In this document: piece by piece, positions 1 through 13,325 of the stretch
Numbering within the stretch: position 1 is the stretch's first letter
Layout: the number at the start of each line of letters is the position of its first letter
NCBI GenBank assembly: GCA_023238725.1
Contig: CM041545.1
Coordinates: 17,079,501 to 17,143,500, forward strand
Origin: Scortum barcoo
Taxonomy: Eukaryota > Chordata > Actinopteri > Centrarchiformes > Terapontidae
DNA: 64,000 bases
Direction of reading: 5' to 3'
Translations under genes and position numbers: made by a program
The notes under the pieces: model-generated
What the model was told of the DNA's origin: nothing
What the model saw: only the letters and a program-made list of their open reading frames with translations
The model's database searches: none

Positions 1-59
1 CATATAAAATAAATCTACACGGCTACTTGTGTGGTTATTTAAACAAATGTTAAAAACGC

Positions 60-540
60 TCCGCTCCGGTTCCTCCTCCTTGTTTGCGGGTGTTGCGATG
101 GGACGAGCCCCGACACAGCTGCGGAGCTGCCGGGGCAGTGCGGCGGAACACGGGGCTCAGCTATCACCACATTTAGCCGGCGTTATACCTGATTTTACTC
201 ATCGCACCTTATTTATTTTTGTCTTAATATAAACGTTGACGTGAATCACACGCTTTGTGGTATTGATGGAAAATTATATTCACATCTGGGGCGGCGCTCC
301 CCAAAATATCAATCCGCTATCCAGCCTCTTGTTTCGGTTAGCGGTGCTAACTTTGACCGGGCTCTACCTAAAGCTCCTCACAACATTAAGGACTCTGTTT
401 GAAATAGGTTTAAATCACAGCTGGGATCAATCATCTTGATATTTTAGTTCCTAACGACTTGTGTTTAATAGGGAGGGAGGACAACATCAGCTAACGTTAG
501 CCGGCCAACCATTGTTTAACATTAGCACAGTGCAGCTGTC
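60..540 (+). promoter_or_regulatory. coro1c: probable promoter / first non-coding exon region of coro1c
   Basis: The first half kilobase is clearly richer in GC than the following 3 kb. It holds several GCTAAC/GTTAGC motifs (about 338-352 and 490-503), a motif often found around teleost transcription starts. The coro1c coding exon begins only 2 nt before its ATG, so at least one upstream non-coding exon must exist. This stretch is the best candidate, but I could not fix a convincing splice donor. It could instead belong to a gene that starts outside the window. Confidence 0.35.
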
Positions 541-3500
541 CCCCCTTTCATTCATTCATTTATTCATTTAGACCAGTCTGCATGCTCAGATTAAATCTTT
601 TTCTAAAAATGCAACATGCATTTATTCAGATGGGTTGAAGTGATGGTGATTGCATCTGTGGTGGCGTTGTGCACACCCATCTGTCCAGTGAAATAATAGA
701 AATAGAGGCCAGCTCAGCTTCCTGCAGGGCTGCACACTTCATTTATTTTCATACAAGAGAAGCCATGAAATCCTGCCTGTGCTTATACTCTTAATAATAA
801 AAATAATAATACAGCATCAGTCTGCATGGTCTAACACTGGGTGCACTGCTATCAGTCAGGCCATCTTGATGATGCTCTGTAATGCCACACTAATACGTGT
901 AGAGTGGTGGGGGGCAGCAGTGTGTGGCATCAACTGGAGCCTGAGGGGCGAAGCAGCTCATTTTGTCTCGTGCACATTTTGAGTGAGTGATATCTGCTCC
1001 TCGATGGAGGCCGAGGGAACACGCTGTTCCGGTCAGCCGTAAACTGTAGTCCTGTGTTGGTCCAGGCATTATGCAGCCCTGCAGCAACATGATCGCAGTT
1101 TTACGTCTCTGTGGGGCGCCGTGATGTGAATCAGCTACACCCGAGGCAAGTGATTGATTCATGAGAAGGGTTAGGTCTTGTAATCCACCTTGAAGCTGCT
1201 CATTTCACTCAAATCTCAGCCTCAGATGGGTGTAGATGAAAGGGATACACGTACATAGGGCTACTACATGTATTTGTGTGTTATTGCTAGGGGATACTGT
1301 CATAAGCTAAATAAAGACTTTTTAAAAAGTGTTTTTTTTTTTCAAAGAGATGTCCTCACATAGGACTATATGAAGTGTCAAGGTTTTAGCTTTCATGCCA
1401 TCGAGTACCATTTTTGTGGGGATGAAAATGCCAGAAATTTGTCTAAATACTCATTTGACTCCACAGTCTATCCATTAACGTCAAATAAATGCATGAAAAA
1501 TTTTTAAAAATCACAGCTGTGGCAATAAATCTAACAAGAGAAAGTGTCATCCTATCAAGGTTTCTACATTCCCTCACAATCCTCAGACAAGATCTAATCA
1601 GGCCGAATGATTTGAGCACACCTGTGTGGGTGTCTAATTGATGGGTATGGTCTTTAAGTCTTCACTTTTATTTTTGGCTGAATAGGTTGTTGAGGTTATG
1701 TCTTTAGGTTGATGCATTTTACCATAAACACAATTATACTCCTGAAGAATGCAAATAAACACCATTATAATCATTCAGAACACAAAAAAAAACAGGTACA
1801 TGGGTCTGATATTGTGTGGTCTGAGCAGCAAATCTATTTTAAGATGTCATCTTTAAATTAGAGATTATGGTGCTGACGTAAGTTTTGTTCAGTCCTTTGC
1901 AAAAAAAAACAGAAGAATTAGGAAACATCCTTTTATTAGATCGGTGATTCAGCTTTTGACTGACTGTGAAGTAGCAGGTAGTTCAGTGTGGTGACGGCTC
2001 CGTGGATAAGTGGAGAAAATCCTGCAGCCTGCATAACAGCTCAGTATGTCGCTTCAGACTGGCAGCTTAATTACCGCCCTGAGACACTATATTTTCCACA
2101 TAATTACACAGCAAAGCACGACACAAAAATGATGGAAAATCTCCCTCCAGGTTTCAAAGGCAGAGTTTTCTGGAATTACAGTAGACAACGCTAAGACAAG
2201 TCAAGTTTCGGGAGAATTCCCACATTGTGTTTGGTTATCGCGTTTTTGGCCGCAGATCCGATCTAACCGTTTCCAAAGTTGTCGAAATGCCAACAGTGGG
2301 ATTTGAAAGTCTGCTCTTGATGAATGACTTCTCTTGAGGCTGGGATGAGAGTTTAAAGGAGGAAGAGGAAGAGGGGAGCTTGCTCTTGGAGGTTTGTACT
2401 GAGCCACGGTGTGATCATTAAATGTGGATCAGGAATTTGAGATCATTTCCAGAAACGCGGAGCAGCAACAGGCCATCTGTGGTGTGCTCACAGGAGACGA
2501 TGTGGTAAAAATAAAACATCACTGCAGACATTTTTCATAAATGCAAATGCACTCTGGTGCATCCATATCAGTAAACTCTAAAATATGAGTAGTGTTACCT
2601 GCAGCAGTTCAGAAAACTGAAGTTCTGTCCTGCCCCATTTCTTGAAATCTCAATTCTGTCCCTTTATTTCTTTTACTTTGTGTTTTCTGTACGCACAAAA
2701 TGCTGCTTGATTGTTGACTGTCCAGGACTTGCTCCCATAGATGGACTGCATAAATAATCAGATTTAATAGAGAATCAACAGTACAAAGGCCTAGACACTG
2801 TAGGTCATAGGAAATGTCTGCGTGTGGTTTCCAGTTGAACATCAGAGGAGGTTCACTTTTTAAATATGATGAAAAGTTGCCTGACTGTGATTTTTTTTTT
2901 TCCTCTCCATAGTAAAAACTGCTTGACAGCAGATTTGCATTCTGCAGCCAAGCTAATTTAACTTCATCAGATAGCCTGAATATTAATGAGCACTAAAACT
3001 CATCTAGTCACAGTAAACTGAGCAGAAGTGCTCTTCAGTTTAAATGACATCCATACCCTGCAAAATGCTGAGGTAAAATCTCGAGGGTGGGCCATTTTAA
3101 ACTGTCTTTTCATACAGTTTGTTGGATGGCGTTAAGAAATATCTGCAAAAAAATAAGTGTGAGCTGCCTCTGTAGACCAACCAGGCTGTTGTAATACATC
3201 TTCTCTACCGAAAAACATAAAAACAATTTCACATACCTTTTGTTCAAAACTGAGAATCAACAGAGCAGTTTCACTGAAACTGTATGTTCATAGCATTTTG
3301 TAAAGTTGTTGATTTCCACAATGCTGATAATGTTGATGTTCTGTGTTGTGCAATATTTCCCTTTTCCCATTATGTAATCAGATGTCAATTCTTTAACTTG
3401 ATTACCCCTTGTTCTCATAATGGTCTTGGTAATGGGAGACCTCTACAGTCCTGTTATTCATTTCATTCATATATGTGCATTGAAAATAGTTCTTTACACT

Positions 3501-3895
3501 TCTTCAGTAATTCTTCCTGCCCTTTAACAGTTTTTGAGGAGCTTTTATCTCAGATAAGGAGGTAAACAGCTGGAGTAAAAAATGTGTCTTGTGTGCAGTT
3601 TACGTCAGATGTTTGCCAGCAGATATGCACATTCAGGAACATTCAGTTAATAAGCATAATCTCAGATCAGACGGGCTGTGCTGGCAGTAAACCAAACTAT
3701 CCCCAAGTTTCCTCTGCAGGCTCACAGATGACAGACCGACTCACACTCTCAGTTTTTATAACCTCGATTTCAGTCACGTCACGGCCACTTTCTGCTGCGT
3801 TTATACATTTTATTTTCTATTAGAGTCGCTTTTGATTAGGCCCATTTTGGGGTGAGACATTATCAGTAACATTATTAACACTTTTCTCTCCGCAG
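541..3895. other. non-coding DNA upstream of coro1c coding exon 1 (probable intron)
   Basis: AT-rich sequence with poly-A/T runs and no ORF resembling a known protein. The short ORFs here lack splice context and family similarity. It ends in a good polypyrimidine tract and acceptor at 3894-3895, which makes it probably the first intron of coro1c. Confidence 0.5.
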
Positions 3896-3897
3896 AT

Positions 3898-6151
3898 ATG
3901 TTGCGGCGAGTTGTGCGACAGAGCAAGTTCCGCCATGTCTTTGGTCAGGCGGTGAGGAACGACCAGTGCTACGATGACATCCGCGTGTCCCGGGTCACAT
4001 GGGACAGCTCTTTCTGTGCCGTCAACCCCAAATTCGTTGCCATCATCATAGACGCCAGCGGGGGAGGAGCCTTCCTCGTCCTCCCTCTACAAAAGGTGAG
4101 CTCCGCCACACCTCCTCGTGTCCGTAAAGGCTTTTAAAGATTTCTCGACGAGCTTTGAGGGCCAATCATCATATTATAGCATTCACAGCATGCAGAAAAT
4201 CAACCCCATAGGCTGTTTCCTGTCAGCACGCTGCCACTGTGACCCTGTCCTGCTGTTCCCCGAGGCTCATATCTATAGTAAAAAAACACAGATAATCAAT
4301 GTTTAAATCTGCCCAATCGTAAAGGCATCCAGTGTGTGTCCTTTTACAGCTGCCTCATTGAACACATGATACTCACAGAGGGGATGGGTGCTGCGCCGTG
4401 TGATTTCAGAGGCTGGGTTAATTGATTTATACTCACCGTGTAATGTCCTATCTCTGGAGAAGCTGCTTTAACTTTGGGATAGCATACATGACGACAGTGG
4501 AAAAGGTCATAACAGTAAAAAAAGTGTTTACTTTGTCCCCACATTGAAAGTTTTCCTGTAAAATGTTTTGGGGTCATAACAGGCCCAGAGGATCACACTT
4601 ATTCATCACACCAAGCCACCTCCTTTTGTGAATTCAGTGCGAATTTGCTGCTAAATCTCAAATTTCAGTGCAACCCGTCACCTCCCTCTCCTCTCACGGT
4701 CGACCACCACAAGTTGATTCAGTCTTTGAGAACTACTTCTCGATATATTAGGTCCTCTGTTTGCTGGTTTTACATATTTAAATGTTCTTTGATATTAAAC
4801 TTTCAGTTGATTTTCTAAGTGTGACTTTGAAAATGTAAAATTATTATTCAAGCTCTCAGTTTTGCTTGAAGAGAGATCAGTCATGCAAAGGACCAAATAT
4901 AACGCAGGGTAGTTAAATTAGCCTCATTTTCATGTCTCCCTCACAGATATCGGCTTACATAGTGATATTGCTGTTCTGTTACTTCTGTAACACAGACGTC
5001 TCCTCTCTCGTAGACTGGCCGCATAGACAAGGTGTACCCAACAGTATGTGGTCACACGGGCCCGGTGTTGGACATCGACTGGTGTCCTCATAATGACCTC
5101 GTCATTGCGAGCGGCTCTGAGGACTGCACGGTGATGGTAAGGACACGGTTAATCTCTAAAGGATCACATGAGCCAGATATTTTTTTTTTCCTGGTTTATT
5201 ACATTTGTGTTTTAACAGAGTGGTGATTGTTAAACTTACATAACAAGCTTCAAGTCGCCCCACAACATCTGATTTCATCTACACACATCTACGTCTGATT
5301 TACAACGTATTTCAAGTGGACTGTATCAAGTGGTGGCTTATTCGTTTCATATGTATATGCTGTATATACCATTGATTGCTTAAGAGTTTAATTCAGTTTA
5401 ATCCTGTTTGTGTGAATACATACAACCCTAAAAGTATTAAGTATTAAGATATGATATCTAATATTTTTTGTAATATGATCTAGTAGAAGAGATGTTCCAT
5501 TATACACATTTAAAAGGTGAAGGTGAAAATAAAATCAAGAGAGTGACATATAATATCCAGTTATCTGTCACCTTTTTGAAACTTATATTGTTAAATATTT
5601 TGTTGTTGAAGTCAGTACTTTGTCAGGCTTTAGTTTGTAGTGATTTTCAACAAGCGTCTTTAAAAAGGACTGCTGTTTTCCTGTGTTAGCTTCCTTTGCG
5701 CGCCCAATACTGTCAAAGTTGACTCATCCCGTATGACAAACTAATACTGTGCGTTTTTTGTTGTATGAATTCAAATATCACTTATATAGAAATATATTCT
5801 AGTGTCTTTGCGCAGTGTGTAACTGTTTTTTTCTATTTGATTCAGGTGTGGCAGATCCCTGAGAACGGGCTGGAGACTCCCCTTTCGGAGCCCGTGGTCG
5901 TGTTGGAGGGCCACTCCAAGAGGGTCGGCATCGTGTCTTGGCACCCCACCGCTCGCAACGTTCTCCTCAGTGCAGGTAATCTTTGGCTGTGGCCTGTGGT
6001 ACATCCCCACCCCCTCCACCCTCAAGCTGAAATATCTGTGTAGGTAATTGTCCGCCATTTGTGCAAAGCTGAACTCCAAATCTGACCGGATTGCCTTCTG
6101 TCACGTTGCTCTGCGTGATGTGAAGGGTTTAAAATAAACTTGGACAAAGAG

Positions 6152-6185
<34 letters not shown>

Positions 6186-9100
6186 AGTCAGGCTGTTCTG
6201 TATGTGTCCATTTTAGGGTGTGACAACCAGATCGTCATCTGGAATGTGGGCACGGGGGAGGCCATGATCAACCTGGAGGACATGCACCCTGATGTTATCT
6301 TTAGTGTCAGCTGGAGCCGCAACGGCAGCCTGCTCTGCACCGCCTGCAAGGACAAGAAGGTCCGCGTCATCGACCCCCGTAAAAAAAAGGTTATTGCGGT
6401 AAGTGTGAGGGGAACGCTGCGGGGATTTGGAGCAGGGATTTGGAGTGTGGATGCCTCTCGTCTTTCCCAGAATGACCCACCAAAACTGTTGGCTCACTGC
6501 CTGCAAACATGGCTCCCCCCTGTCTGTCTGACAAGTGTGTTTTCTGTTTTCAGGAGAAGGACAAAGCTCACGAGGGAGCTCGACCAATGAGAGCCATCTT
6601 TTTAGCAGACGGAAACATTTTCACCACTGGATTCAGCCGCATGAGCGAGCGCCAGCTAGCCCTGTGGAAAACTGTACGTCACCCGAATCTCCCTCAACCC
6701 TGATGCATCACTTACACACAGCCATTTTTATGACACTCTGCAGCTTCTTGCTGAAAGATATACGTTTAAATATCATCAGTGGTTTTCATCAGTGTCTCCT
6801 GTGCTGACTGAATGTGAAAAGAAGGATATTTATTTCTTTTTTATCCCGAAAAGGCCAAATTTTCCATTCTCTCTCTGCACACTGATGCTATAACACCTCA
6901 GCTCCAGTTGGGGGCATTAAATTCAAAGTCACATTTATGGAGTGATTTCATTTTTCCAGATCTAATTAACAGGAGTCATTTTCATGTATTGGCAGAGTAT
7001 GATCTGTTCTTTATTGGCTGTAGGTGCCTGCACTGAGACAAGGGGCAACTACTAGAAACATATAAGTTGCTGGATTTAAATAGCTGGTTGTAAACATGTA
7101 TAAATAAACAGTCCTTTACTCCTTAGTACTGAATTTTGTGTTTACAGGACAACATGGATGAGCCGATATGTGTTCAGGAGATGGACTCCAGTAACGGAGT
7201 CCTGCTGCCCTTCTATGACCCCGACACTAACGTAGTCTACCTGTGTGGAAAGGTGAGCGGCCCTGTGAGGAAATTTCAGTTTTGTTTCTCCGTTTCTAAC
7301 ACTCGGATTCACACGCTGACTCAGAGCGACTGTGACTGTGTGTCTTCAGGGCGACAGCAGCATTCGGTACTTTGAGATCACTGATGAGGCGCCGTTTGTC
7401 CACTACCTCAACACCTTTTCCACCAAGGAGCCCCAGAGAGGCATGGGATACATGCCCAAAAGAGGCCTGGATGTCAACAAATGTGAAATCGCAAGGTAGA
7501 TATGTAATATGTTTTTCACTTTTCTTTAGTTCATTTGTGCTCCTGTGGATCATGGAGCTGACATACAGGTTCAGGTTCATCATTTTTGATGATTATAGGT
7601 TGTGTCTTGAAAAATAAACAGATTTCTTAAATAAGAGCATGTCGCTATGAACTAATTTATACATATTTCATGTCTCCATGCACCCAAAAAGTTGCTGTAA
7701 AGGGGACATCAATAGGCTGCAACTAATAATTGTTTTTACTCTAATGATTAATCTACTGATTACTCTTCTCATTGAATTGTTTGACTTATAAAATGTCGGA
7801 AAATTGTGAAACATGTCATTCACAGATTCTAAAAGCACAGTAACGTATTTAAATGTTTTGTTTTCTCTGATTATCAACCCAAAACCAAAAAAATACTCAT
7901 TTTGATGTGATAGAAGGAAACAAAACCAAGGAAATATTCATATTTCAGAAACTGGAAGCAGAACATTTTTGACAAGGATTAATGTATTATCAAAATTCTT
8001 GCTGATTAATACTTTGTCAATTATCTAATTGATTGGTCGACTAATTGTTTCAGCTCTAAACATCACCAAAGTGTACTGCAAAGAAGTTTCTTTTTCGGTA
8101 ATTAAAGAGAAATAAGGAGACACTGCTGATTATGGGACAGATGTCATCTAAGTTAAACAATAAATGGTTAAAGTAGTTTGATTTACTTACAGATTTTTTC
8201 TGATTTTCAGTCATTTTTCAGAACATTTTCAGAATAAAGATATAAATTAAACATACAAATGAGACTTACTAATATCTTTTTTATGCTTTACACAATGTGG
8301 TTTTGCTGTGTGTGATATTAATCACATTATATTAATCCTCCGTGTAGGTTTTACAAATTACATGAGAGAAAATGTGAACCCATCATCATGACCGTCCCAC
8401 GTAAGGTAAGTCTGTGTTCACGTTAAGAAATAAATCTGCTGTTCTTTCAGTGCCACGTCTTTTTTCCCTCATCTCCTCATGACATTTCCTGCGTCCTCTC
8501 CACCTGCCCAGTCGGATCTGTTCCAGGACGACCTGTATCCCGACACAGCCGGTCCCGATCCCACCCTGGAGGCAGAGGAGTGGTTTGCCGGGAAGAACGG
8601 AGGCCCCATCCTGATCTCGCTCAAAGATGGCTACGTCTCCACGAAGAACCGGGACCTGAAAGTGGTCAAGACGAACGTCCTGGAGACCAAGCCGGCCACG
8701 AAAGCAGAAAACATCTCGACTGTCCAGAAGCACGCTTCTCCACAGCCCTCAGTAGTGAATCAGGTTTGCCACTTTTTCTTCTAAAAAATAATGTCTCCAT
8801 TGAACTGTACATTTAATTAGTGTTTATTTTTACTTTTCTTAATATAACTTGGTGTTTAAAAAGAGATTATCATTACTCCTCTTCAAATAAAAAATGTGCT
8901 GCACTTTTCAAGGCATTTGTGCTGACTCTCTCATCCACAGTAATTATTATGGTTGGAACAATTGACAAAAGTTATGGATCAGCACATACTTTGGTATTTG
9001 GGTCACAACTTAGTGCAACAGCAAGGGAAAATATGAACTGCTGGAGGGCTTCGCGGCCTGTAAAATCCCTCATTCTCGCTCATTCTGCCAGGAAGATTTG

Positions 9101-9346
9101 TTTTGAACTAGATAAGATGCGTTATCGCCCACAAAATCTTCTGTAAACACTTCTGGAAATCTTTTGCAGCCTCTTAAGAGAAAAGAAGAGCTTTGTTGCA
9201 CTAATTTTCTTACTGTTTTTGACCAGAAAATGGAGGATAAGCTGGAAGAGGTACTCCGAGAGTTCAAGTCACTCAGGGACCGCGTCATCCTCCAAGACCG
9301 CCGAATCGCCAGACTGGAAGAGCAGGTTGCCAAGGTTGCCATGTAA
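3898..9346 (+). CDS. coro1c: coronin-1C-like actin-binding WD-repeat protein
   Basis: Ten coding exons: 3898-4095, 5014-5136, 5846-5975, 6217-6398, 6554-6673, 7148-7252, 7350-7495, 8348-8405, 8512-8763 and 9227-9346. They join in phase to give 477 residues; human CORO1C has 474. The start MLRRVVRQSKFRHVFGQ is the coronin N-terminal signature. WD40 repeats form the propeller (for example GHTGPVLDIDWCP and GHSKRVGIVSWHPT), followed by the coronin C-terminal extension (DLFQDDLYPDTAG). The last exon encodes a heptad-type coiled coil (about residues 438-477) for oligomerisation. Type I coronins bind F-actin and Arp2/3 at the leading edge and regulate cofilin-driven turnover, lamellipodia and endosome fission. 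The family call is certain. The choice of 1C over 1A/1B rests on overall similarity plus selplg/tmem119 as neighbours, as in human. An upstream non-coding exon is required; which teleost paralogue (a or b) this is cannot be told. Confidence 0.96.
6152..6184. repeat. (TG)n/(TATG)n microsatellite in coro1c intron
   Basis: A run of TG dinucleotides passes into TATG units about 30 bp before the acceptor at 6215-6216. It lies between the branch region and the exon, so length changes could alter splicing, but nothing shows that they do. Confidence 0.85.
7713..8059. repeat. hAT-like MITE copy (GGCTGCAACTAA family)
   Basis: It starts with GGCTGCAACTAATAATTG and ends with CTAATTGTTTCAGCTCTAAA, roughly inverted ends. 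The interior carries GATTAATC/TAATTG blocks and a middle part resembling 'ataaaatgtcggaaaattgtgaa', typical of a very common acanthomorph fish non-autonomous element. It lies in the coro1c intron between exons 7 and 8. Related copies lie at 10664-10905 and 34405-34661. The superfamily name is from memory of this repeat type, not from a search. Confidence 0.65.
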
Positions 9347-10215
9347 GACCACGCTGGCCCTTCCCAGGACCGCCCGTAGTTTGAATGGAATGGACGGGGT
9401 CAGCCACGGGCCAAATTCTCCAGATCCGGCTTCACCGAGCTCGGCGTTGTCCCCCCAGCGACGACGCCGAGCCTACATTCCAAGATGAACTTTATTTTTT
9501 CCTCATCAAGTCTCCAATTTCGCACTTCGCCCCGATACACACAGAGAAAACGAAAAACTCTCGCAGCTCATGTACACATTTGAAGAAAAGACATTTTTTT
9601 GTTGAAGGAAAAGTCTTACTTTTTTTTTTCTTTTTTTATTCGTTTGTTTTCCAGTTGTGGTAAAACATTCTCATGTGAAGTTTTACTTACTACTCAAAAA
9701 CTGTATGTAGCATCAGTATTTCCATTGTTATTTTTTTCTTTGTGTTGCCAAATATGAATTGTGTGCGTTTTCATGCACTGCTTTTACATTTCCTTCCCTC
9801 CTGTTGTACATTCCAGTCACTACCTGATAGATTGATTTAGTGCAGAGCTGGAATTTTTTTTTTTTTTTTTTTTAACAATAGCTGTTTTCCTCCCACCAGT
9901 TTGCTCATTGATAACCATCAGATTTATGAATGTGGAAGAATCCCTGAATTCTTCCTTTTTGTTCCTGTTCTTCTGGGCTTCAATTTAACATTGGGTTTTA
10001 CTGTGGAGGGGATGGGGGGTGGGGGGGTTGCATCTCTCTGGTGTAAATGTTGTGCAAATGTAGTGGTGCCTCTTGTCACTGTTAAGGGTCAAACTGAAGT
10101 CGCCCTCTCCAGTGCATATTCGGTGTTGGGAAGGGACCACTCACCCAGCTTGTGTTTCACTGAACCCCTGACAAACAGTTCTGTGCACATAATAAAGATT
10201 TTACACATGAAAACC
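9347..10215 (+). other. coro1c: coro1c 3' UTR with poly(A) signal
   Basis: Non-coding sequence after the TAA at 9344-9346, with long T runs (about 9856-9873). It ends near an AATAAA at 10191-10196, the first canonical poly(A) hexamer downstream of the stop. ORFs inside it have no family resemblance. Confidence 0.7.
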
Positions 10216-10454
10216 TCCATTTTCTTTTCCTTTTTTTTTTTTTTTACATTATTGTTGGCTTCTGTCAGTCTCTGCAGTTTTAGTGTAGAGATTGTGCATC
10301 AGAGGGAGAGTTACATTTCAGTTTCACTTCTGCCAGCACATATAGATTTGAAATTTTCCTTCTGTTTCACAGTGAAGAAAAACATCAAAGCTGAACTTTT
10401 CATGCTCTGCAGGAGATTTCCTCTAAATCTGAGCAGCAGAGGAAAAGAACAGTG

Positions 10455-11510
10455 GTGAAATGGAAATAAGTACAGTAAGTAATACTACTCCTACTCCACT
10501 ACATCACATAGAGAAAATGTTCATTTGTAGATTGTTATTTTGCATACACAATATGACCAAATATATGATCAATATGAATGCCATCTTGGATGTTATTTAT
10601 GGATAGATAAAGAAGGTGGGTACTGGTTGTACTTCAGATCAAACATGAAAGTACTTAATTTAAGACTGCAACTAATTATAATTTTGATTACAGATTAATC
10701 TGATTATTTGCTTGATTATTAAGCTAATATGGAAAAATGCATAGTTTCACAGTATTAAAATGTAAAGATAGAAATCAATAAAATCAGCAATATTCCCGTT
10801 AGAGAAGATGGAACCAGTGAATTTCCAATATAACTTTTAACAGCTCGTCGATTATCAAAATAGTCAATGATTAATTTTCTGTCAATTAATTGGTTGCTGC
10901 TCTCAGATTTGCCTGAAGCCTAAAAACCTCCTCAGTTAGCTGTTACATCTTTTCCTGCCTGACGGAGGTGCTAAAACAGCAGGACCACACTCCTCTGCTG
11001 TGAGAAATACTTGTTGTATTTCTAAAGTGTGATGTACTATTTCAGTTTTCACAACATATTCTGACAGCTTTTTTTTTATTTTTCACACAATCTCAGATTT
11101 ACTTTCCTCTTGCGTGAAATGCAGGATATGTTTACCTCTTTGGGCCTCAGTTAGTAAAGATATCTGAAAAGTTTAGATGGGGGATGTTTCTTTGGAGTAA
11201 CTGCAAACAACTTACAGACATCTTAACTGCTGTTTTGTTTAAGCATTCAACACAAATAGGTTGGGAACCACTGGTTTTATCTTTGGTAATAATAATAGTA
11301 ATAACAATAATAATGTCAATAATTGTTCTTTAGAAACATACCATATATTTGATGATCATATGAAAAGTAAATCATATGTAACTATATTATTACTATATTA
11401 TAAAGTGCAAAATTTCACTATAAATTAGGAAATGGAAATATTCAAGTAAAGTACAAGGACCTCGCATTTGTACTCGAGTAAGTCTACTGTTACTTTCCAC
11501 CACTGGTGGG
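10455..11510. repeat. dispersed 'AAGTACAAGTA…CCACCACTG' repeat with nested hAT-like MITE
   Basis: The ends read GTACAGTAAGTAATACTACT and, at the other side, CAAGTAAAGTACAAGGACCT running into TCCACCACTGG. This is the wording of an abundant teleost interspersed repeat. A second family, 10664-10905, is inserted in it (ACTGCAACTAATT … GGTTGCTGCTCTCAG). The interior is AT-rich with ATAAT runs at about 11288-11320. A related copy lies at about 55055-55595. Boundaries are approximate. Confidence 0.55.
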
Positions 11511-12070
11511 AGGAAGGCAGCGACCCTCTTGTTGGCCTGATGCCACCATGCTATGTGCTCATTATCTTGTACTATAGTATGGTTATATAAACATTACACA
11601 TGCTCGACTAATGAGCATGTAGCATGTACTGCAGTGTGATTATACCGTATTACATGCTATATGGTTTAAAAGACTTCTACATTTGTCCAGGAATTCAAAT
11701 CTGATGAGGAACATTAATGGACGCATTGACCTCCATACTTCCTCATTTGTCTTGGGCATTTAAAAGTGCTAAGTTAAACATGACGTTTTACTTAAAACCT
11801 GTCATATAATACATTAAAATGTCACTTGCACTTTAGGTCTCCATATTGCTAGAAATATAATTTCTAACCTCCATGACTTCACTGGAAGCTACAGCCCTGT
11901 GTATGAAATAGACTTTGTTTTGAGTAACTATTGCCCAAAATACTCTCTATATAAATTTAGTACAGTGTGTAGGCTATGTTTTTCATGGCATGGCAACGTT
12001 CAAAACATTGACAACAAACGGAGGTTAATCTCTATATCTTTTTTTTTTTTTTGGTAACCACATCTCAGTG

Positions 12071-12604
12071 TGACTCATCAGCACAGGAAGTGACAGTTAT
12101 AAATTCCACACCAAAAAGAACATTTCTTCCCTCACGAGGTACAAACATGTTCAGGCTCTCGTACCGAGCCGCCACACTACATGTACTTTCAGCTCATTTT
12201 ATTTAATGCACTCGCTGCCCTTGACGTAATCTGTCACTGTGCTCCGCTATCACAGCCTTGAAGTTCCTGAGTTGCTCCTTTTCTTACCCACATGACATGT
12301 AGCTTTGAATCTTAGACAGAAGTATGATCAGAAATGGACATGCGAGATATGTCTGTTTAAAGAACTGAGTACTTCCTGCTGCTTTTTATAAAGTAGTAAT
12401 CAGAACATCAGCAGAGCTCCGCAGAGCAGCACCTGAGGACTCCTCAACTTTCCAGCAGTAAGGTAAGACATCCTCTGCTAATCAGTTGATCTCAGATCTT
12501 AAAATTACGGCAGCTGAACCAGTGTAGGGCGACAAAAAGCAGCTTCTGATGAGTTTGACTTCCTCTCTGGTGCAACTTAAAGTCGTGCATTTCTAGAGGA
12601 AGTG
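12071..12604 (+). promoter_or_regulatory. selplg: probable selplg promoter with TATA box and ETS/PU.1-type motifs
   Basis: A TATAAAG box at 12387-12393 lies about 30 bp before the presumed first exon. ETS-type GGAAGT cores occur at 12085-12092 (+), 12371-12377 (-), 12558-12567 (-) and 12596-12604 (+, GAGGAAGTG, a close PU.1 match). An AP-1-like TGACTCA lies at 12071-12077. Such a cluster would suit a leukocyte-expressed gene. The motifs are seen directly; their use is inferred. Confidence 0.45.
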
Positions 12605-12817
12605 TCTGTCCGTATCTGACTTTTTTCAAAATGTTGTATGGCACTGTTTTTTTTTTCTTTATTTTAAGTTCTTTAACGTTTCCTGTGTCTTCTATGAAAC
12701 AGCCCTACAGTCGGCACGTCAGCGCTCTGAGGATGTTCTCCGACAGAGGCTGAAATGAGCTGAACTTTTTTTCCTGTTTTATCTTCACATCGTCGCCTCT
12801 TCTCCACCAGCAGCAAG
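12415..12817 (+). other. selplg: candidate non-coding 5' exons of selplg
   Basis: One exon would end at 12462 (donor AAGGTAAGA). A second would run from an acceptor at 12701-12702 to 12817 (donor AAGGTAAGA). Both would splice to the acceptor at 13313-13314, 11 nt before the ATG. Mammalian SELPLG likewise has a non-coding first exon before a single coding exon. The left edge is estimated from the TATA box at 12387. Confidence 0.5.
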
Positions 12818-13325
12818 GTAAGACGCTGACAGGTGTCTCCGAAGACACATTTAAAGTCTTTACTCTGGTTAGATGTTTCTACTTTTGTGGTCTGCTGTTT
12901 CCTTTTGTGATTGGTGTATGATAGCGTTCACGTTATGCTCTCTAACAATGTTATTTAGCATTTTTTCACTAAGTAAGTTGATTTCTCTGCATTGTTGGCT
13001 TCATCATTCTGAATCCTTTGCTGCAGTTTAAACCCTTCTCATATTGAGAAACACATCAAATGTGGATTCTGGCTGTAAAGACTGCCGTTAGGAGAGTTTC
13101 AGATTTACTAAAAAAATTGCAATAGTTCTGTTTTTCTCCTGTGACATGTACCAACGGGTGTGGTGAAAGACACATGACCGTTTCATCATAACATGCCACT
13201 TGGAGACACATGACACATTGATTTTTTATTCCCCACTATTAAATGGTTTAAGAGTTTCCTTAACTAACCTTTCGCCCTGCAACATGTGAACTTGAATCTT
13301 TTCTGTCATTTCAGCACCAACAACG

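Noticed and set aside
9901..10458. 185-residue ORF after coro1c
   Set aside because: Lies across the coro1c 3' UTR, poly(A) signal and T runs; the hydrophobic Phe runs come from poly-T.
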